A program made the translations under genes and the position numbers. From Bacteroidota bacterium (GTDB taxonomy: Bacteria > Bacteroidota > Ignavibacteria > Kryptoniales > JAKASW01): DNA of 64,000 bases. Positions within the stretch are counted from its first letter, which is position 1, and the number at the start of each line of letters is the position of its first letter. The notes below the pieces were generated by a model. It was not told the DNA's origin, did not search any database, and saw only the letters and a program-made list of their open reading frames with translations. Positions 18,480-28,085 of this stretch are shown here, piece after piece. The stretch is from NCBI GenBank assembly GCA_021812985.1, contig JAKAMG010000003.1, positions 116,811 through 180,810 on the forward strand, written 5' to 3'.

Positions 18480-18725
18480 ATGTATTAATTTATGAGAGGC
18501 GTCGATTCTTTCCAATTCGAGTCGTGGACATGGATTAGAAGTGGAATTGAGAATTGCTGTCTTCACCGACTATGAGGTAAGCCGTGACAATCCGCGTTAT
18601 TCGTGACGGTTGAGCGATACGAGTCACGCTCGCCACTCATGGAGGAATCATTGAATATGAACTGGAAGCGGCTTGGACTCGACTCGCATGGAACAGCCCG
18701 TTGACGAGTCTTTCGAAAGGAGAAA
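18480..18725. other. Spacer upstream of hisD
   Basis: This 246-bp spacer lies between hisD and the end of the barrel-protein gene at 18726. It must contain the hisD-hisC promoter. A weak inverted repeat, CGTGAC/GTCACG, lies near 18608-18635 with a long loop. I see no his-leader peptide with a run of His codons and no T-box, so no attenuation mechanism is evident. Confidence 0.35.
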
Positions 18726-19895
18726 TCAGAAAAGAATTTCGGCTACTGCCCCGAACAGGTCATGGTACATTCCGGAACTCCACTCGGGGTTCTTGGCATA
18801 AGATAGCTCGAGCGACGTAACTGGGAGTGCCGGGAGGACAAGCTTTACCGGAAAACGCAGCGAGAATCCGTATGAGAAACCGGAACCAGGCTGAGAGACC
18901 CACGGCCCATCAGGTGCATATGTCATCGGAGTCGACGGCGACTTCAGTGTGTATCCAATTCTCAAGGCAAGGACACCCAGCGCCATCGTCTCCAGCCCGA
19001 TTCTATACTGGTCAGGCTGCTCCCTCAGTCCGTCAAGAGGAGGATCGCCCGTGAAGACGTGCGTGTAATCGAGTGCGCCAGTCACCCTGAAGAGCTCGAA
19101 ATCAGCGAGCCGGTAGTTGGAGGCAAACGTATAGGCGATGCCGAGTCCGAGGGAACGAGGGAGTGTGACATTTGGATTTAGCGGGGCTGGCACCCCAACC
19201 GTCAAATCCCACGATTGTTTCGGAAGAATGTTCGTAAAAACTGCCCCTGTGGAGAGTATCGCCCGGAAGAATGTCGTGTTCGCGAGGACGGTCCGGTTCA
19301 TCGCTCCGACATCAAAGGCAAATGCCTTTAACGTCTCCACTCTGTCCCCACCCGGAATAGCCACGAGCTTTTCTACAGTGAGGTACTTGGGGGCGACGCC
19401 CACGGAGAACCCGAGTGGAAGCGGGACTGCCAATCCGAGCGACGAGGAAGTCGTCCGCCAGCCGCCGATGTCATAAGCGCTGAAGGCGGCTCCGACGCCT
19501 ATGGGTCCTGCCGGCATACCCAGAGAAGCGTTCCACGATACGAAATTCCCATTTGAAAAGTACTCGCTTGAGGGAGGGAGGAACAATTCTCCAAGACTTC
19601 TCGACTCATACTCATAGTCTGAGCTGACGTACAGATAGCCGGCGTAGGAGAGCTTTGCGGGGTTAAGCTCCACCGCGTGGGCAAAATCGGGATCTGCGAC
19701 ATAGGCTGACATCCCTGCGGCCCTGTTGCCGACAATGTAGCGCCCATCGAGAAAAATTGATTGCGAAAGGGCGGTCCCAAAGGAAATTGGGACCGCGGCC
19801 AATGCCAGAAAAAGCGCTCTAGAAATCGCCTCCGAGCGAGAAATAGAACGTCGGGTTGTGGAAGCCCTCGATGTTATACTGCCAGGCATAGTCAA
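18726..19895 (-). CDS. Outer-membrane beta-barrel protein (PorV/PorQ-like, unassigned)
   Basis: A protein of up to 389 residues. A hydrophobic signal segment (LFLALAAVPISFGTALSQ) ends near residue 45. It is followed by a region resembling PorV/PorQ-type or general lineage-specific barrels: GNRAAGMSAYVADP and VELNPAKLSYAG. Alternating strands run to a C-terminal phenylalanine. The ATG at 19895 gives an unusually long, basic n-region of about 25 residues and overlaps the upstream gene by 77 bp. No other ATG precedes the signal core, so either this start is real or a rarer codon nearer the core is used. It probably shares a transcript with the upstream protease-barrel gene. Function is unknown. 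Confidence 0.68.
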   Translation of the reverse strand: MTMPGSITSRASTTRRSISRSEAISRALFLALAAVPISFGTALSQSIFLDGRYIVGNRAAGMSAYVADPDFAHAVELNPAKLSYAGYLYVSSDYEYESRSLGELFLPPSSEYFSNGNFVSWNASLGMPAGPIGVGAAFSAYDIGGWRTTSSSLGLAVPLPLGFSVGVAPKYLTVEKLVAIPGGDRVETLKAFAFDVGAMNRTVLANTTFFRAILSTGAVFTNILPKQSWDLTVGVPAPLNPNVTLPRSLGLGIAYTFASNYRLADFELFRVTGALDYTHVFTGDPPLDGLREQPDQYRIGLETMALGVLALRIGYTLKSPSTPMTYAPDGPWVSQPGSGFSYGFSLRFPVKLVLPALPVTSLELSYAKNPEWSSGMYHDLFGAVAEILF

Positions 19896-22800
19896 ACCTC
19901 AGGACAAAATACAAAAACGGCACCCTTGCTCCAAAGCCAGAACCTACAAGGAGGTCCTGCGTCACGAGAGCTCCCGAGGCATCCTTTCTAAACGGCTTGT
20001 AAGAGGACACTGAAGTGAAGGCACTTCCGGCATCTGTGAAGATAACTCCTTCGATGTTTGACAGGAGTATCGGAATGAGTCCGGGTACAAAATACCTAAC
20101 GAGGGGGAAGCGCACCTCGAAGTTGCCGACGAAATATTTCGTCCCGAGCTGTGTGTCGTAATCGTAACCTCTGAGCGGGAACACCGGCGTGAGGAAGGCA
20201 TAGTCACCGACGCTGCTGATTGGAATAAGCTGAGTGCTGTAACTCCTGTTGATCCAGTTGCTCACTCCGCCCATGAAGAACTTCTGCGGGTTCGGTCCGA
20301 AGCTCGCGGCCCCCGCAAAACGAACTGCAAACGTGTTCTCATCCAAGAATGGCATATAGGTTCGGTAATCAACCTGGGCGGTCTCAAACCCGAGGAAGCT
20401 TGAGGCTATCCGTGGAACAGCAGTGAGACTTACGCTATAACGAGTGCCGTTGACAGGTGAGAAATATCCTGCCAGTGTATTGTCACCGACATAACTTATA
20501 GAGCTCATGATCGCGTTTGCGGTTGCTCCGGGATCGGATGGATTGTCAATGTTCTGACGTGAAATCCCGATGTACGCGAGGTTAAGGTCAATCCGCCTGA
20601 AACGGTCGAAAGGCCGTGAGAAGTTGACTTCGCCAATCAACGACTGGAACCTGTTCAGGTCATAGTATCCGCTGGCGTTGTCGTAAAGATAGAGGAAGTT
20701 CGCAGTGTGAATTAGGCCTAATCCGAAATTCACGCGGGAGGCGAGATTTGTGTAGGAGATGGCATAGTCACTGTTCTGGAGGTCGATTTGAAAATCGGTG
20801 TATAGATCGATCTCGTTGTTCCCAAGCATGTCGCTGAAAGCCAGCTCGGTCGCTCCCTGGAACCCGTAAAGTGTGTTGTACCCCGCACCTCCGGTGATTA
20901 TATCCGGCGAGAAATCAATCTTATAAGGAAACGGTATGAAGTTGCCTGAAGAATCAACATTGCCCTTTAGGAGGAAGGGTGATACCTTCTCACGTTTGGT
21001 CTCCCCGTGATAGTCCGACTCGAACACGATGTCGCTGAAATCTGTTTTGGAGGATGCCCCGTAAAGAGAGGCGACGCCGGAGAGTGCAGATGATGTATCT
21101 TCCCTTACTGCGAATTTTTTCGACGCGAAAAAGTCCTTAACGTAATCAGTCGGAACCAGAGGGCCCTTTAGCTCATGACTCAACGGAAGATTCATCGTAA
21201 ATATGTCATAGCCGCCATAGTTCAAAGAAGTAAAGGCGAGCTTCTCTCCATTCCTTGACATCGATGGTTCATTGATTCCGTACAGCGAATTTGTAAGAGG
21301 TATCTCTTCTCCCGTTGCAAAATCCTTGTAGTACAAATTATCGATGCCGTTCCTGCTCGACTCGAATATGAGTCCCTTCCCGTCCGGGGTTGGGAGTGGA
21401 TAGGTGTTATCACCGCCGTGGGCCACCATATTCGGCCGGTTCGGGAAATTTGAATGGGTAATCCTCTGAATTTCTCCCGTGGCCGGATCGATTGAGAAGA
21501 TGTCCAGCGGGTTACCGGCCGCCCAATGAGCTAGAGCCAGCGAATTGCCGCTCTGATGGAGACTGTCCCCTCTGTCGGAAACGAAATATATCTTCTTTCC
21601 GTCCGGAGACCAGTGCGGTTGCTGGTCGGTGAATATGTCGTTCGTGATGTTGCGAAGGACTCGGGTCTTCAGGTTGTATGTATAAATGTCCGACTGAAGC
21701 GGTTTGTAGGCCGAAATAGCGAGTTCGGTCCCGTCCGGAGAAAAATCTATTCCATCGATACCGTCGAGATTGAGCCCGGTGATCTCCCTTGTCTTCCCCG
21801 TATTCGCATCAATGAGAAATATGTCGTCGTACTCACCCGTCTTGGAAGCGACGGCCACCTCATTTCCGTCAGGTGACCACGCTATGCCAGGTGTCAAAAG
21901 ATGGAGCTCCTCAAAGTCCGCAGACCTGTTCCCCTTTACCAGAGTGCGGATGGTACGTCCGGTTATTGTCGAGACAAGAACGACATCAAAATATCCTGTC
22001 CTGTCCGTGATGAATGCGACCTTGTCTCCGTTTGGTGAGATGACCGGGCTCGTATTGTAGACGCTCTCATCCTTTCTGTGATCCGTCACGCGGACGGCAA
22101 AACTCGCAAGAGACTGACGTTCGCCAACCTCGGGGAAATAAACCTTCCTGTTATACTTCTGCCAGGCGTCGGAAAGCTGATCGACGTTCAAGCCCAGCGT
22201 CCGCTCGAAGCCCTTGTTGACGCTGTGGGTGGCGAGGACGGCATTTACTACCTCCCCGACTTTCTGGTGGCCGTACTTTTTGTCTATATAATGCCACACT
22301 GATTCCCCCCCTCTATAGCAGAGATATCCCTCAAGATAGTTTATCGGTGGCATGTAGCTGTTCACCGTGGCATCAATGAGAAACTGGTCCGAGTTCACTT
22401 CCCAGTGATTGAGGGACTGATACTCGGCCATTCCCTCATTGAACCAGGTAGGTATAGAGAACGTGATATTGTGTTCGATAATCGATTGAATTGAGCCACC
22501 ATAGAACATTTCATCAAAGACTGCATGTACCAGTTCGTGGTGTACTACATGGCGCATGAGGCTGAGACTTCCCTCCCACGGGAGGACGATCCTGTTCTTG
22601 TAAAGCTCGGTAACGCCGCCGGTCCCTTCTTCCAGATATTCCGGGATGATATTGTTTTGCTGAAAGTCGTTGTGCGAGTCGAAAATGGCGATATTTATGC
22701 GCTTGTCTATCTGGTAGTGGAAGCTCGCGCTTATGGACGTGAGCGAGCTCTCGGCCTCGACAGCAACAAACTGTGCCAGCTCATACCCTCCGTTTGTGAA

Positions 22801-22938
22801 ATAGACATTGAAGTGAGCAGACTTGATGAACTGCCACTTGAAATCGACGTAATGGACTTTGTTCTTTCCAAAGTCCTGTGCATTCAGGCTGGGTACGAAG
22901 GCAAGAAGCGATACGGCAAGGAGAAACTTTCTCATCAT
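19819..22938 (-). CDS. Exported gluzincin-like protease + PD40 propeller + BamA-like outer-membrane barrel
   Basis: About 1039 residues in three parts. After a signal peptide (MMRKFLLAVSLLAFVPSLNAQ) comes a peptidase-MA-like domain with H134-E135-L-V-H138 and, 30 residues on, WFNEGMAEY with the third ligand E168. Residues about 290-590 hold repeated TolB/PD40 units of the SPDG type (for example PVISPNGDKVAF and GIAWSPDGNEVA). The last 400 residues are beta-strand-rich, resembling a BamA/Omp85-type surface-antigen barrel, and end in FSLGGDF. The frame is open to 22983, but the MM pair at 22938/22935 directly precedes the signal core. All zinc-site residues are present, so protease activity is plausible. 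Substrate and orientation are unknown. Confidence 0.82.
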   Translation of the reverse strand: MMRKFLLAVSLLAFVPSLNAQDFGKNKVHYVDFKWQFIKSAHFNVYFTNGGYELAQFVAVEAESSLTSISASFHYQIDKRINIAIFDSHNDFQQNNIIPEYLEEGTGGVTELYKNRIVLPWEGSLSLMRHVVHHELVHAVFDEMFYGGSIQSIIEHNITFSIPTWFNEGMAEYQSLNHWEVNSDQFLIDATVNSYMPPINYLEGYLCYRGGESVWHYIDKKYGHQKVGEVVNAVLATHSVNKGFERTLGLNVDQLSDAWQKYNRKVYFPEVGERQSLASFAVRVTDHRKDESVYNTSPVISPNGDKVAFITDRTGYFDVVLVSTITGRTIRTLVKGNRSADFEELHLLTPGIAWSPDGNEVAVASKTGEYDDIFLIDANTGKTREITGLNLDGIDGIDFSPDGTELAISAYKPLQSDIYTYNLKTRVLRNITNDIFTDQQPHWSPDGKKIYFVSDRGDSLHQSGNSLALAHWAAGNPLDIFSIDPATGEIQRITHSNFPNRPNMVAHGGDNTYPLPTPDGKGLIFESSRNGIDNLYYKDFATGEEIPLTNSLYGINEPSMSRNGEKLAFTSLNYGGYDIFTMNLPLSHELKGPLVPTDYVKDFFASKKFAVREDTSSALSGVASLYGASSKTDFSDIVFESDYHGETKREKVSPFLLKGNVDSSGNFIPFPYKIDFSPDIITGGAGYNTLYGFQGATELAFSDMLGNNEIDLYTDFQIDLQNSDYAISYTNLASRVNFGLGLIHTANFLYLYDNASGYYDLNRFQSLIGEVNFSRPFDRFRRIDLNLAYIGISRQNIDNPSDPGATANAIMSSISYVGDNTLAGYFSPVNGTRYSVSLTAVPRIASSFLGFETAQVDYRTYMPFLDENTFAVRFAGAASFGPNPQKFFMGGVSNWINRSYSTQLIPISSVGDYAFLTPVFPLRGYDYDTQLGTKYFVGNFEVRFPLVRYFVPGLIPILLSNIEGVIFTDAGSAFTSVSSYKPFRKDASGALVTQDLLVGSGFGARVPFLYFVLRFDYAWQYNIEGFHNPTFYFSLGGDF

Positions 22939-23298
22939 TGTCCTTAGTGTTAAAGAATCTTTCTTACGGGAATCTGGCGCCATTCGGTTGACGACATCAG
23001 GTGCGGGCGCATATCATTTGAAATGGACCGCGAAACTCACCCGACCAGAACATCCTTCCCTTCTCGGGGGCAACGTGCTGGTTTCACCAGTGGGCGACCT
23101 TCAATACTGAACGGCGGCCGTTAGCACAAGAATTCCTCATTGTTCTGCTCTGCACTCCCCATTGAGTCCGGCAACATTTCGAAATCCATCAAATGAAATA
23201 ACAGGTTTGCCATTCAAACAGTTTCTGAGGCACCAATAATATTGGACGAAAGACACGCAAAATAGTAAAATTCGCATCCGCCAGGAGCTATAATGAAC
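22939..23298. other. Non-coding gap, nothing recognised
   Basis: About 360 bp between the start of the protease-barrel gene and the end of the CNNM gene. I find no credible open frame, tRNA, riboswitch core or T-tract hairpin. The only role that can be inferred is as the promoter region of the minus-strand protease-barrel transcript. Confidence 0.4.
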
Positions 23299-24507
23299 TT
23301 ATCTGAGCGTGATTTTCAAGGTACCAACTCTCCGCCCGTCAGATTCCAACACCTTTATTTCAAGCTTGCCGATCATGAAGACATCGCCTCTGAGCGGAAT
23401 TCTGCCCAATTTTGAGATTATGAAGCCAGCAAGCGTAGAGAACTCTCCACCGGGAAGCCGGATACCAAGCGCTTTTTCTACTTCTCCTATCTCAGCATTC
23501 CCCTTCACGACGTACTGACCACGCCCCGACTCTTTCACCTTCTCTTCACTCGCCCATACCGCGACGTCTCCAAGAAACAGCTCCATCACGTCGGATGAAG
23601 TAACTAATCCTGAAGTGCCGCCAAACTCATCTATTAGAATGGCAACGTAAACCTTCTCTGCTCTGAATTCATCCAGAAGATCTACCACAGACATATTTTC
23701 CGGAACGAAGAGAACATCGCTCAGTATCTCATCGACCCTTTCCACATTCTTGAAGATGTCCTTGGCATGTACAACACCGACCACATTATCAATATCGGCA
23801 TCATAGATGATCACTTTCGTCTTGCGGGTCTTTTCAAATGTATCACGCAGTTTTTCAATCTTGGTGCCGATTCCCGTCGCCACAATTTCAGTGCGCGGTA
23901 CGGCGATATTGCGCACGGACAACGACGCGTTTGTCAGAAGCCTCCGTATCATCTCAGATTCAATCTTGTCGAGATAACCGCTGCTGACGGTGCTTCCGAG
24001 AAAGCGGTACACATCCCGCCTCTGAAACATAAGGGAACCGGACGATGAGCGTGACCGAAATACCGTCTTCGCTATGAAAGATGAGCTCACGGCGGTCATC
24101 CGCACAACCGGCGCCATGACAGTGGAAAATCCTCTAACCAGTGGAAGCAGGAATCTTGCCGTGGATTCGGGGTTCTCTACCGCGGCGCTCTTAGGTATGA
24201 GCTCACCGATCAGGAAACCGGTAACCGTCGTCAACACTACCACCAGCCCAAACGGCATCCCAAGGGAGGAATGGAGAAACACCTCCGAGACCGAGGAAAA
24301 AACCGTTACAAACAGGTTGGTCGCAACAACCACCGTGGCAAAGAACATTTCGTTATTCTGTAGGAAGAATAAAACTGATTTCGACTTCACCCCGGGGAAG
24401 GGATTGATGATCAGTGCGATCTTATCGGCGGAAACGAATGACGTTTCTGCCGCAGAGAACACTGCCATAAAGACCAATGACAGCGCGATGACAATTGAAT
24501 CACTCAT
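23299..24507 (-). CDS. CNNM/HlyC-CorC family membrane protein with CBS domains
   Basis: A 402-residue inner-membrane protein. The N-terminal DUF21/CNNM region (1-150) has three to four hydrophobic segments and the signature FLIGELIPKS. A pair of CBS domains follows at about 195-315, beginning VPRTEIVATG and including VIYDADIDNVVGVVHAKD and VAILIDEFGGTSGLVT. The C-terminal CorC_HlyC domain is at about 325-400 (YVVKGNAEIGEVEKALG). Relatives are linked to Mg/Co efflux or ion homeostasis, and in Bacteroidota GldE belongs to this family. No gliding genes adjoin it, so I give only the family. The VanZ gene lies 42 bp upstream on the same strand. Confidence 0.88.
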   Translation of the reverse strand: MSDSIVIALSLVFMAVFSAAETSFVSADKIALIINPFPGVKSKSVLFFLQNNEMFFATVVVATNLFVTVFSSVSEVFLHSSLGMPFGLVVVLTTVTGFLIGELIPKSAAVENPESTARFLLPLVRGFSTVMAPVVRMTAVSSSFIAKTVFRSRSSSGSLMFQRRDVYRFLGSTVSSGYLDKIESEMIRRLLTNASLSVRNIAVPRTEIVATGIGTKIEKLRDTFEKTRKTKVIIYDADIDNVVGVVHAKDIFKNVERVDEILSDVLFVPENMSVVDLLDEFRAEKVYVAILIDEFGGTSGLVTSSDVMELFLGDVAVWASEEKVKESGRGQYVVKGNAEIGEVEKALGIRLPGGEFSTLAGFIISKLGRIPLRGDVFMIGKLEIKVLESDGRRVGTLKITLR

Positions 24508-24549
24508 CTCACGCTCGCGGTGTGTCCAACTACAAATTCAATTCTGAAA

Positions 24550-24963
24550 TCAATTCGAACCGAGCCGTCTTCTGCTATCCCTAATCCTGTCTGCGATCAC
24601 GACAGCCAGCATGATTACAAGCGCAGAGGACACATCGAAGAGCCAATCCTTCAATTCCTCACTGCGTCCTGGTGTAAAAGACTGATGATACTCATCGCTC
24701 GCACCGTACAAGGCCACGAATACAAACGCCAATATGGGGCTGTACTTGCTCACGAAGTTGCTGTATTCCTGATGGCTGAGTGCCCGGTAGCCCAGGTAGT
24801 AAAGGACGGCATAAAGCAACGAGTGCGCTATGACATGCGCGTCTGGAAACTCAATTGGCTGGAGCGCTGAACCGGGTACCGACGAGAGGACGAAAATAAA
24901 GACCATCCAGGCCAGAACCGGCAGATAAAACTTTACAAACTCAGGCGATTCTTTCAAACTCAC
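24550..24963 (-). CDS. VanZ family membrane protein
   Basis: A 137-residue protein with four hydrophobic helices and the VanZ-family signature YGASDEYHQSFTPGR near residues 87-101, plus an earlier conserved His (VIAHSLLYAVLYYLGY). VanZ was named from glycopeptide resistance, but most family members are small membrane proteins without known function, so no resistance should be inferred. It starts at a GTG and overlaps the end of the upstream nnr gene by 23 bp, which suggests coupled translation. It precedes the CNNM gene. Confidence 0.85.
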   Translation of the reverse strand: MSLKESPEFVKFYLPVLAWMVFIFVLSSVPGSALQPIEFPDAHVIAHSLLYAVLYYLGYRALSHQEYSNFVSKYSPILAFVFVALYGASDEYHQSFTPGRSEELKDWLFDVSSALVIMLAVVIADRIRDSRRRLGSN

Positions 24964-26527
24964 GAACTTCTCCGTTGATAATTTTCCTGAAAGCTTTCGG
25001 AAGGGATTCTATCATGTCCGAGGCGATGAGAGAGTACACTCCCTTTTCTTCCGCCGCGATATCTCCTGAGACCGAGTGCAGATAGACTCCTGCAATGGCC
25101 GCTTCGATTGGGTCAAGTTTCTGGGAAGCAAGTGCGGCGATGATTCCTGTCAGCACGTCTCCTGATCCAGCAGTGGCCATCCCCGGATTCCCGTGCACGT
25201 TCATGTACACCTTTCCCTCTTTTGTCGCAACGATGGTCGGGGCGCCCTTCAGGACGAGCGTCACCTTATTGTCTCTGGCAAACCTGCGCGCGAGTTCAAC
25301 CCTGTCAGCGGCTATTTCCTCGGGCGAAAATCCGGAGAGTCTGCTGAATTCCCCGTGGTGCGGCGTTAGGATTACATCTGCGTGAGTCTCTTGAAGAATA
25401 TCCGGCTGGTCCGCTATCGCATTGAGCCCGTCAGCATCGACCACTATCGTTCCGTCATGGCTGCGCAATATTTTGGCAATCAGCTGCGAGGTTTCCTGAT
25501 TTCTGGATAACCCCGGCCCAATGGCGAGAACGTCGGCCCATTCCAGGTTCTTCTGAACCTGAAGCAGGACGGCCAGGGAAAGTGAACCCTCGCCGGTCTG
25601 AGGGAGCGGGACGGTCATGACTTCGGTCAATTGAGACGCGAAAACCGGGAGCATCCCGGACGGAACGCCCAGCACGACGGCGCCGGCCCCTGCTCTCATC
25701 GCCGCCCTTCCGACCATGATCCCGGCCCCCGTGAGGCCAACAGAGCCAACCAGCCCGAAGACCTTTCCGACAGCATGCTTGTGCGTTTCCGCACTCCTCT
25801 TTGGGAGTAACCTTGAAACATCGTCATTGGTGATAATCGAAGTCTCGACGACTTCAAACGCCACAAGATCGGTGGGCAAACCGATGTCAACTACGAATAT
25901 CTTACCTGACTTTTCTTTTCCCTCGTTCATCAGGAGTCCGCGTTTAACATACCCCATTGTCGCCGTCGCGACGGCCTTGGCGCAGGTTCCGAAGCTGAGG
26001 CCGTTGTTCGATCTGAGCCCGCTCGGGACATCAACAGCGAGCACGGCGGTCTTGGTCGACTCAATAAGATTTATGGCAGACTTGGCATCGCCTTTCGGCT
26101 CATCAGAAAGCCCGGTGCCAAGGACGGCATCGATCACGAGATCGTACTCGTCCAGAGAAAGCGAATCACCGATATTCGCAAACTCGTCGATAGTGACTTT
26201 GGGATTTTGAGAGGCCAACTGGCGAAGCTTCGCGAGGAAAATTCCAGCATCGCCTGAGACTTCGGAGAAATTGCCGACGATTACCGTCCGGACTTCCGCT
26301 CCCTGTTCCGCGAGATGCAGCGAAGCTCCATACCCGTCACCGCCGTTGTTCCCTTTTCCGCAGAGGGCGAGAACTCTTTTTCCCCGCACATCGCTCAACA
26401 ATAATTGAGAGACCCTTGCGACTCCGAGACTCGCTCTATCCATCAACATCTCACCGCTCGCCTTTCCGGTTTCAATTGCCTCCCGGTCGCAAGCTTTCAT
26501 CTCTTCAGCAGTAAGTACAAACTCCAT
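24941..26527 (-). CDS. nnr: Bifunctional NAD(P)H-hydrate epimerase / ADP-dependent dehydratase
   Basis: It repairs damaged NADH and NADPH: the N-terminal half epimerises the hydrate and the C-terminal half dehydrates it with ADP. The YjeF_N epimerase domain (about 1-210) contains CGKGNNGGDGYGASLHL, and the kinase-fold dehydratase domain (about 230-520) contains HHGEFSRLSG and GNPGMATAGSGDVLTGI. The length of about 528 residues fits the fused form. The frame is open to 26563, but the ATG at 26527 has AGGAG five bases upstream, so I place the start there. It follows the terminator of the nuo operon, so it should have its own promoter in the spacer at about 26528-26545. VanZ overlaps its 3' end. 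Confidence 0.94.
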   Translation of the reverse strand: MEFVLTAEEMKACDREAIETGKASGEMLMDRASLGVARVSQLLLSDVRGKRVLALCGKGNNGGDGYGASLHLAEQGAEVRTVIVGNFSEVSGDAGIFLAKLRQLASQNPKVTIDEFANIGDSLSLDEYDLVIDAVLGTGLSDEPKGDAKSAINLIESTKTAVLAVDVPSGLRSNNGLSFGTCAKAVATATMGYVKRGLLMNEGKEKSGKIFVVDIGLPTDLVAFEVVETSIITNDDVSRLLPKRSAETHKHAVGKVFGLVGSVGLTGAGIMVGRAAMRAGAGAVVLGVPSGMLPVFASQLTEVMTVPLPQTGEGSLSLAVLLQVQKNLEWADVLAIGPGLSRNQETSQLIAKILRSHDGTIVVDADGLNAIADQPDILQETHADVILTPHHGEFSRLSGFSPEEIAADRVELARRFARDNKVTLVLKGAPTIVATKEGKVYMNVHGNPGMATAGSGDVLTGIIAALASQKLDPIEAAIAGVYLHSVSGDIAAEEKGVYSLIASDMIESLPKAFRKIINGEVREFERIA

Positions 26528-26545
26528 AGACACTCCTATAGAAGA

Positions 26546-26577
26546 TAAAAAAGGCCGCCCCAAAAGAGAAGCGGCCT
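26546..26577 (-). terminator. Rho-independent terminator of nuoJKLMN
   Basis: On the minus strand, 28 bases past the nuoN stop, a perfect 7-bp stem AGGCCGC/GCGGCCT (26571-26577 and 26552-26558) with a 12-base loop is followed by a run of six T. It is the right size, polarity and position to end the nuo transcript before nnr. Confidence 0.85.
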
Positions 26578-26605
26578 GTAACTCTCAAATAACAGATTAT
26601 ATGTA

Positions 26606-28033
26606 TTAAAAGAGTTTCTCCGTAAACGACACGATTTGACCGGGCGTAAGGCCCAGTTCTATCACCGCGGCCGCGGCTATGATCAAGGCAAATGCGCCCA
26701 TCTTTGATACCTTCACCGCAACGCTCCCTTCAGGAAGATCCCTGAAGTACATGTTCACAACCACGCTAAGGTAGAAATACGCTGAGACCACGCTAGCCAG
26801 TACGCCAACTATCGCGAGCCATGTCATGTTCGCAGTAACGGCGGAGGCGAAGAGGTAATACTTTCCGAAGAATCCCGCGAATGGCGGAAGGCCGGCTAAT
26901 GAAAACATAAAGAGCGCCATCAGACCGGCGATCACCGGATGCCTGAACGAAAGGCCTTCGTAGTCAGATATCTTGAGGTAACGCTCGTCTTTGCTCTCAA
27001 GGAGAGACACGACTCCAAACGCTCCAACCTGCATGAAGGTGTAAGCGAGCATATAGTAGAGGACTCCCGTTCTCCCCAGGCTGTTTGCCGCGGCAATCCC
27101 TACGAGTGCGTATCCGGCGTGTGCAATGCTCGAATACGCGAGCATCCTCTTTATATTTGTCTGTGCCAGGGCAATCAGGTTTCCTACGACCATAGTGAAG
27201 GCCGCCAGGTACGCTATGACAGTCTGCAACTGCCAGGACGGATGGACAGAGTAATTAAAAACCAGCACAAGCGCCGCAAACGCTGCCGCCTTGCTGCCGG
27301 TGGACATGAAGGCCGAGACGGTGGTCGGCGAACCTTCGTACACGTCCGGTACCCACATGTGAAAAGGCACCGCGGAGATCTTGAAGCTCAAGCCGACAAG
27401 TATCAGGGCCGCTCCGATCCAGAGAAGCGGATCTCCCTGTATGGTCTGAAATCTGGCGAGGATGGTCGAGAGGTTCGTCGTGCCACTCGCTCCATAGACG
27501 AGGGCTATTCCGTAAAGGAGAAAGCCGGAGGCAAAGGCTCCGAGAAGGAAATACTTTAACGAGGCCTCGTTGGATTTGGCATTCCTCCTGACGAACCCTG
27601 CAAGTACGTAGAGAGATATAGACATCAGCTCGAGCCCGAGGAACAGGACCATCAGATCGCGGCCGCTCGCCATCAGCATCATTCCCACGGTCGCAAAGAT
27701 CAGAAGTGAATAATACTCGCCATAATGAAGCTCTTCCTTTTCCAGGTAGGACCTGGAAAGCAGCACACTAAGCACTGCGCTCAGAAGGAATATAATCTCA
27801 AAAAAAGCAGGGAACTTTCCGGTAAACACCATTCCATTGAAAGCGGTCCCTGATGCGTAATATGTGTTGACGGTGAGAAATCCGGTTACGACCAGACCTA
27901 TCAGCGTCAGCCAGTAGACCGAGTTGGCAGGTTTCCTCAGACTCGCGTCCACGACTAGAATAAGCAACGAATAAAGGCTGAGGAAAAGTATCGGGCTGAC
28001 GGCTATTAAGTCGCTGTAGTTAAAAGACATCAT
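26606..28033 (-). CDS. nuoN: NADH-quinone oxidoreductase subunit N
   Basis: An antiporter-like membrane subunit of complex I that takes part in proton pumping. It has 475 residues and about 14 membrane helices. Recognisable conserved stretches are LFLGLELMSISLYVLAGF (with the key Glu in helix 5), SKAAAFAALVLVF and LAYSSIAHAGYALVGI. The double ATG start (28033) has GAGAG upstream. It is the last gene of nuoJKLMN, 52 bp after nuoM, and is followed by the terminator at 26546-26577. The length agrees with other bacterial NuoN proteins. No residue loss was noticed. Confidence 0.96.
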   Translation of the reverse strand: MMSFNYSDLIAVSPILFLSLYSLLILVVDASLRKPANSVYWLTLIGLVVTGFLTVNTYYASGTAFNGMVFTGKFPAFFEIIFLLSAVLSVLLSRSYLEKEELHYGEYYSLLIFATVGMMLMASGRDLMVLFLGLELMSISLYVLAGFVRRNAKSNEASLKYFLLGAFASGFLLYGIALVYGASGTTNLSTILARFQTIQGDPLLWIGAALILVGLSFKISAVPFHMWVPDVYEGSPTTVSAFMSTGSKAAAFAALVLVFNYSVHPSWQLQTVIAYLAAFTMVVGNLIALAQTNIKRMLAYSSIAHAGYALVGIAAANSLGRTGVLYYMLAYTFMQVGAFGVVSLLESKDERYLKISDYEGLSFRHPVIAGLMALFMFSLAGLPPFAGFFGKYYLFASAVTANMTWLAIVGVLASVVSAYFYLSVVVNMYFRDLPEGSVAVKVSKMGAFALIIAAAAVIELGLTPGQIVSFTEKLF

Positions 28034-28085
28034 TTCTCTCTCTAAAAGAAATTTGACATTTCACGCTGTGTAAGATTCGCTAGCT

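Noticed and set aside
24550..24963. VanZ-like gene as evidence of glycopeptide resistance
   Set aside because: Most VanZ-family members are unrelated to resistance, and no vanHAX genes are present.
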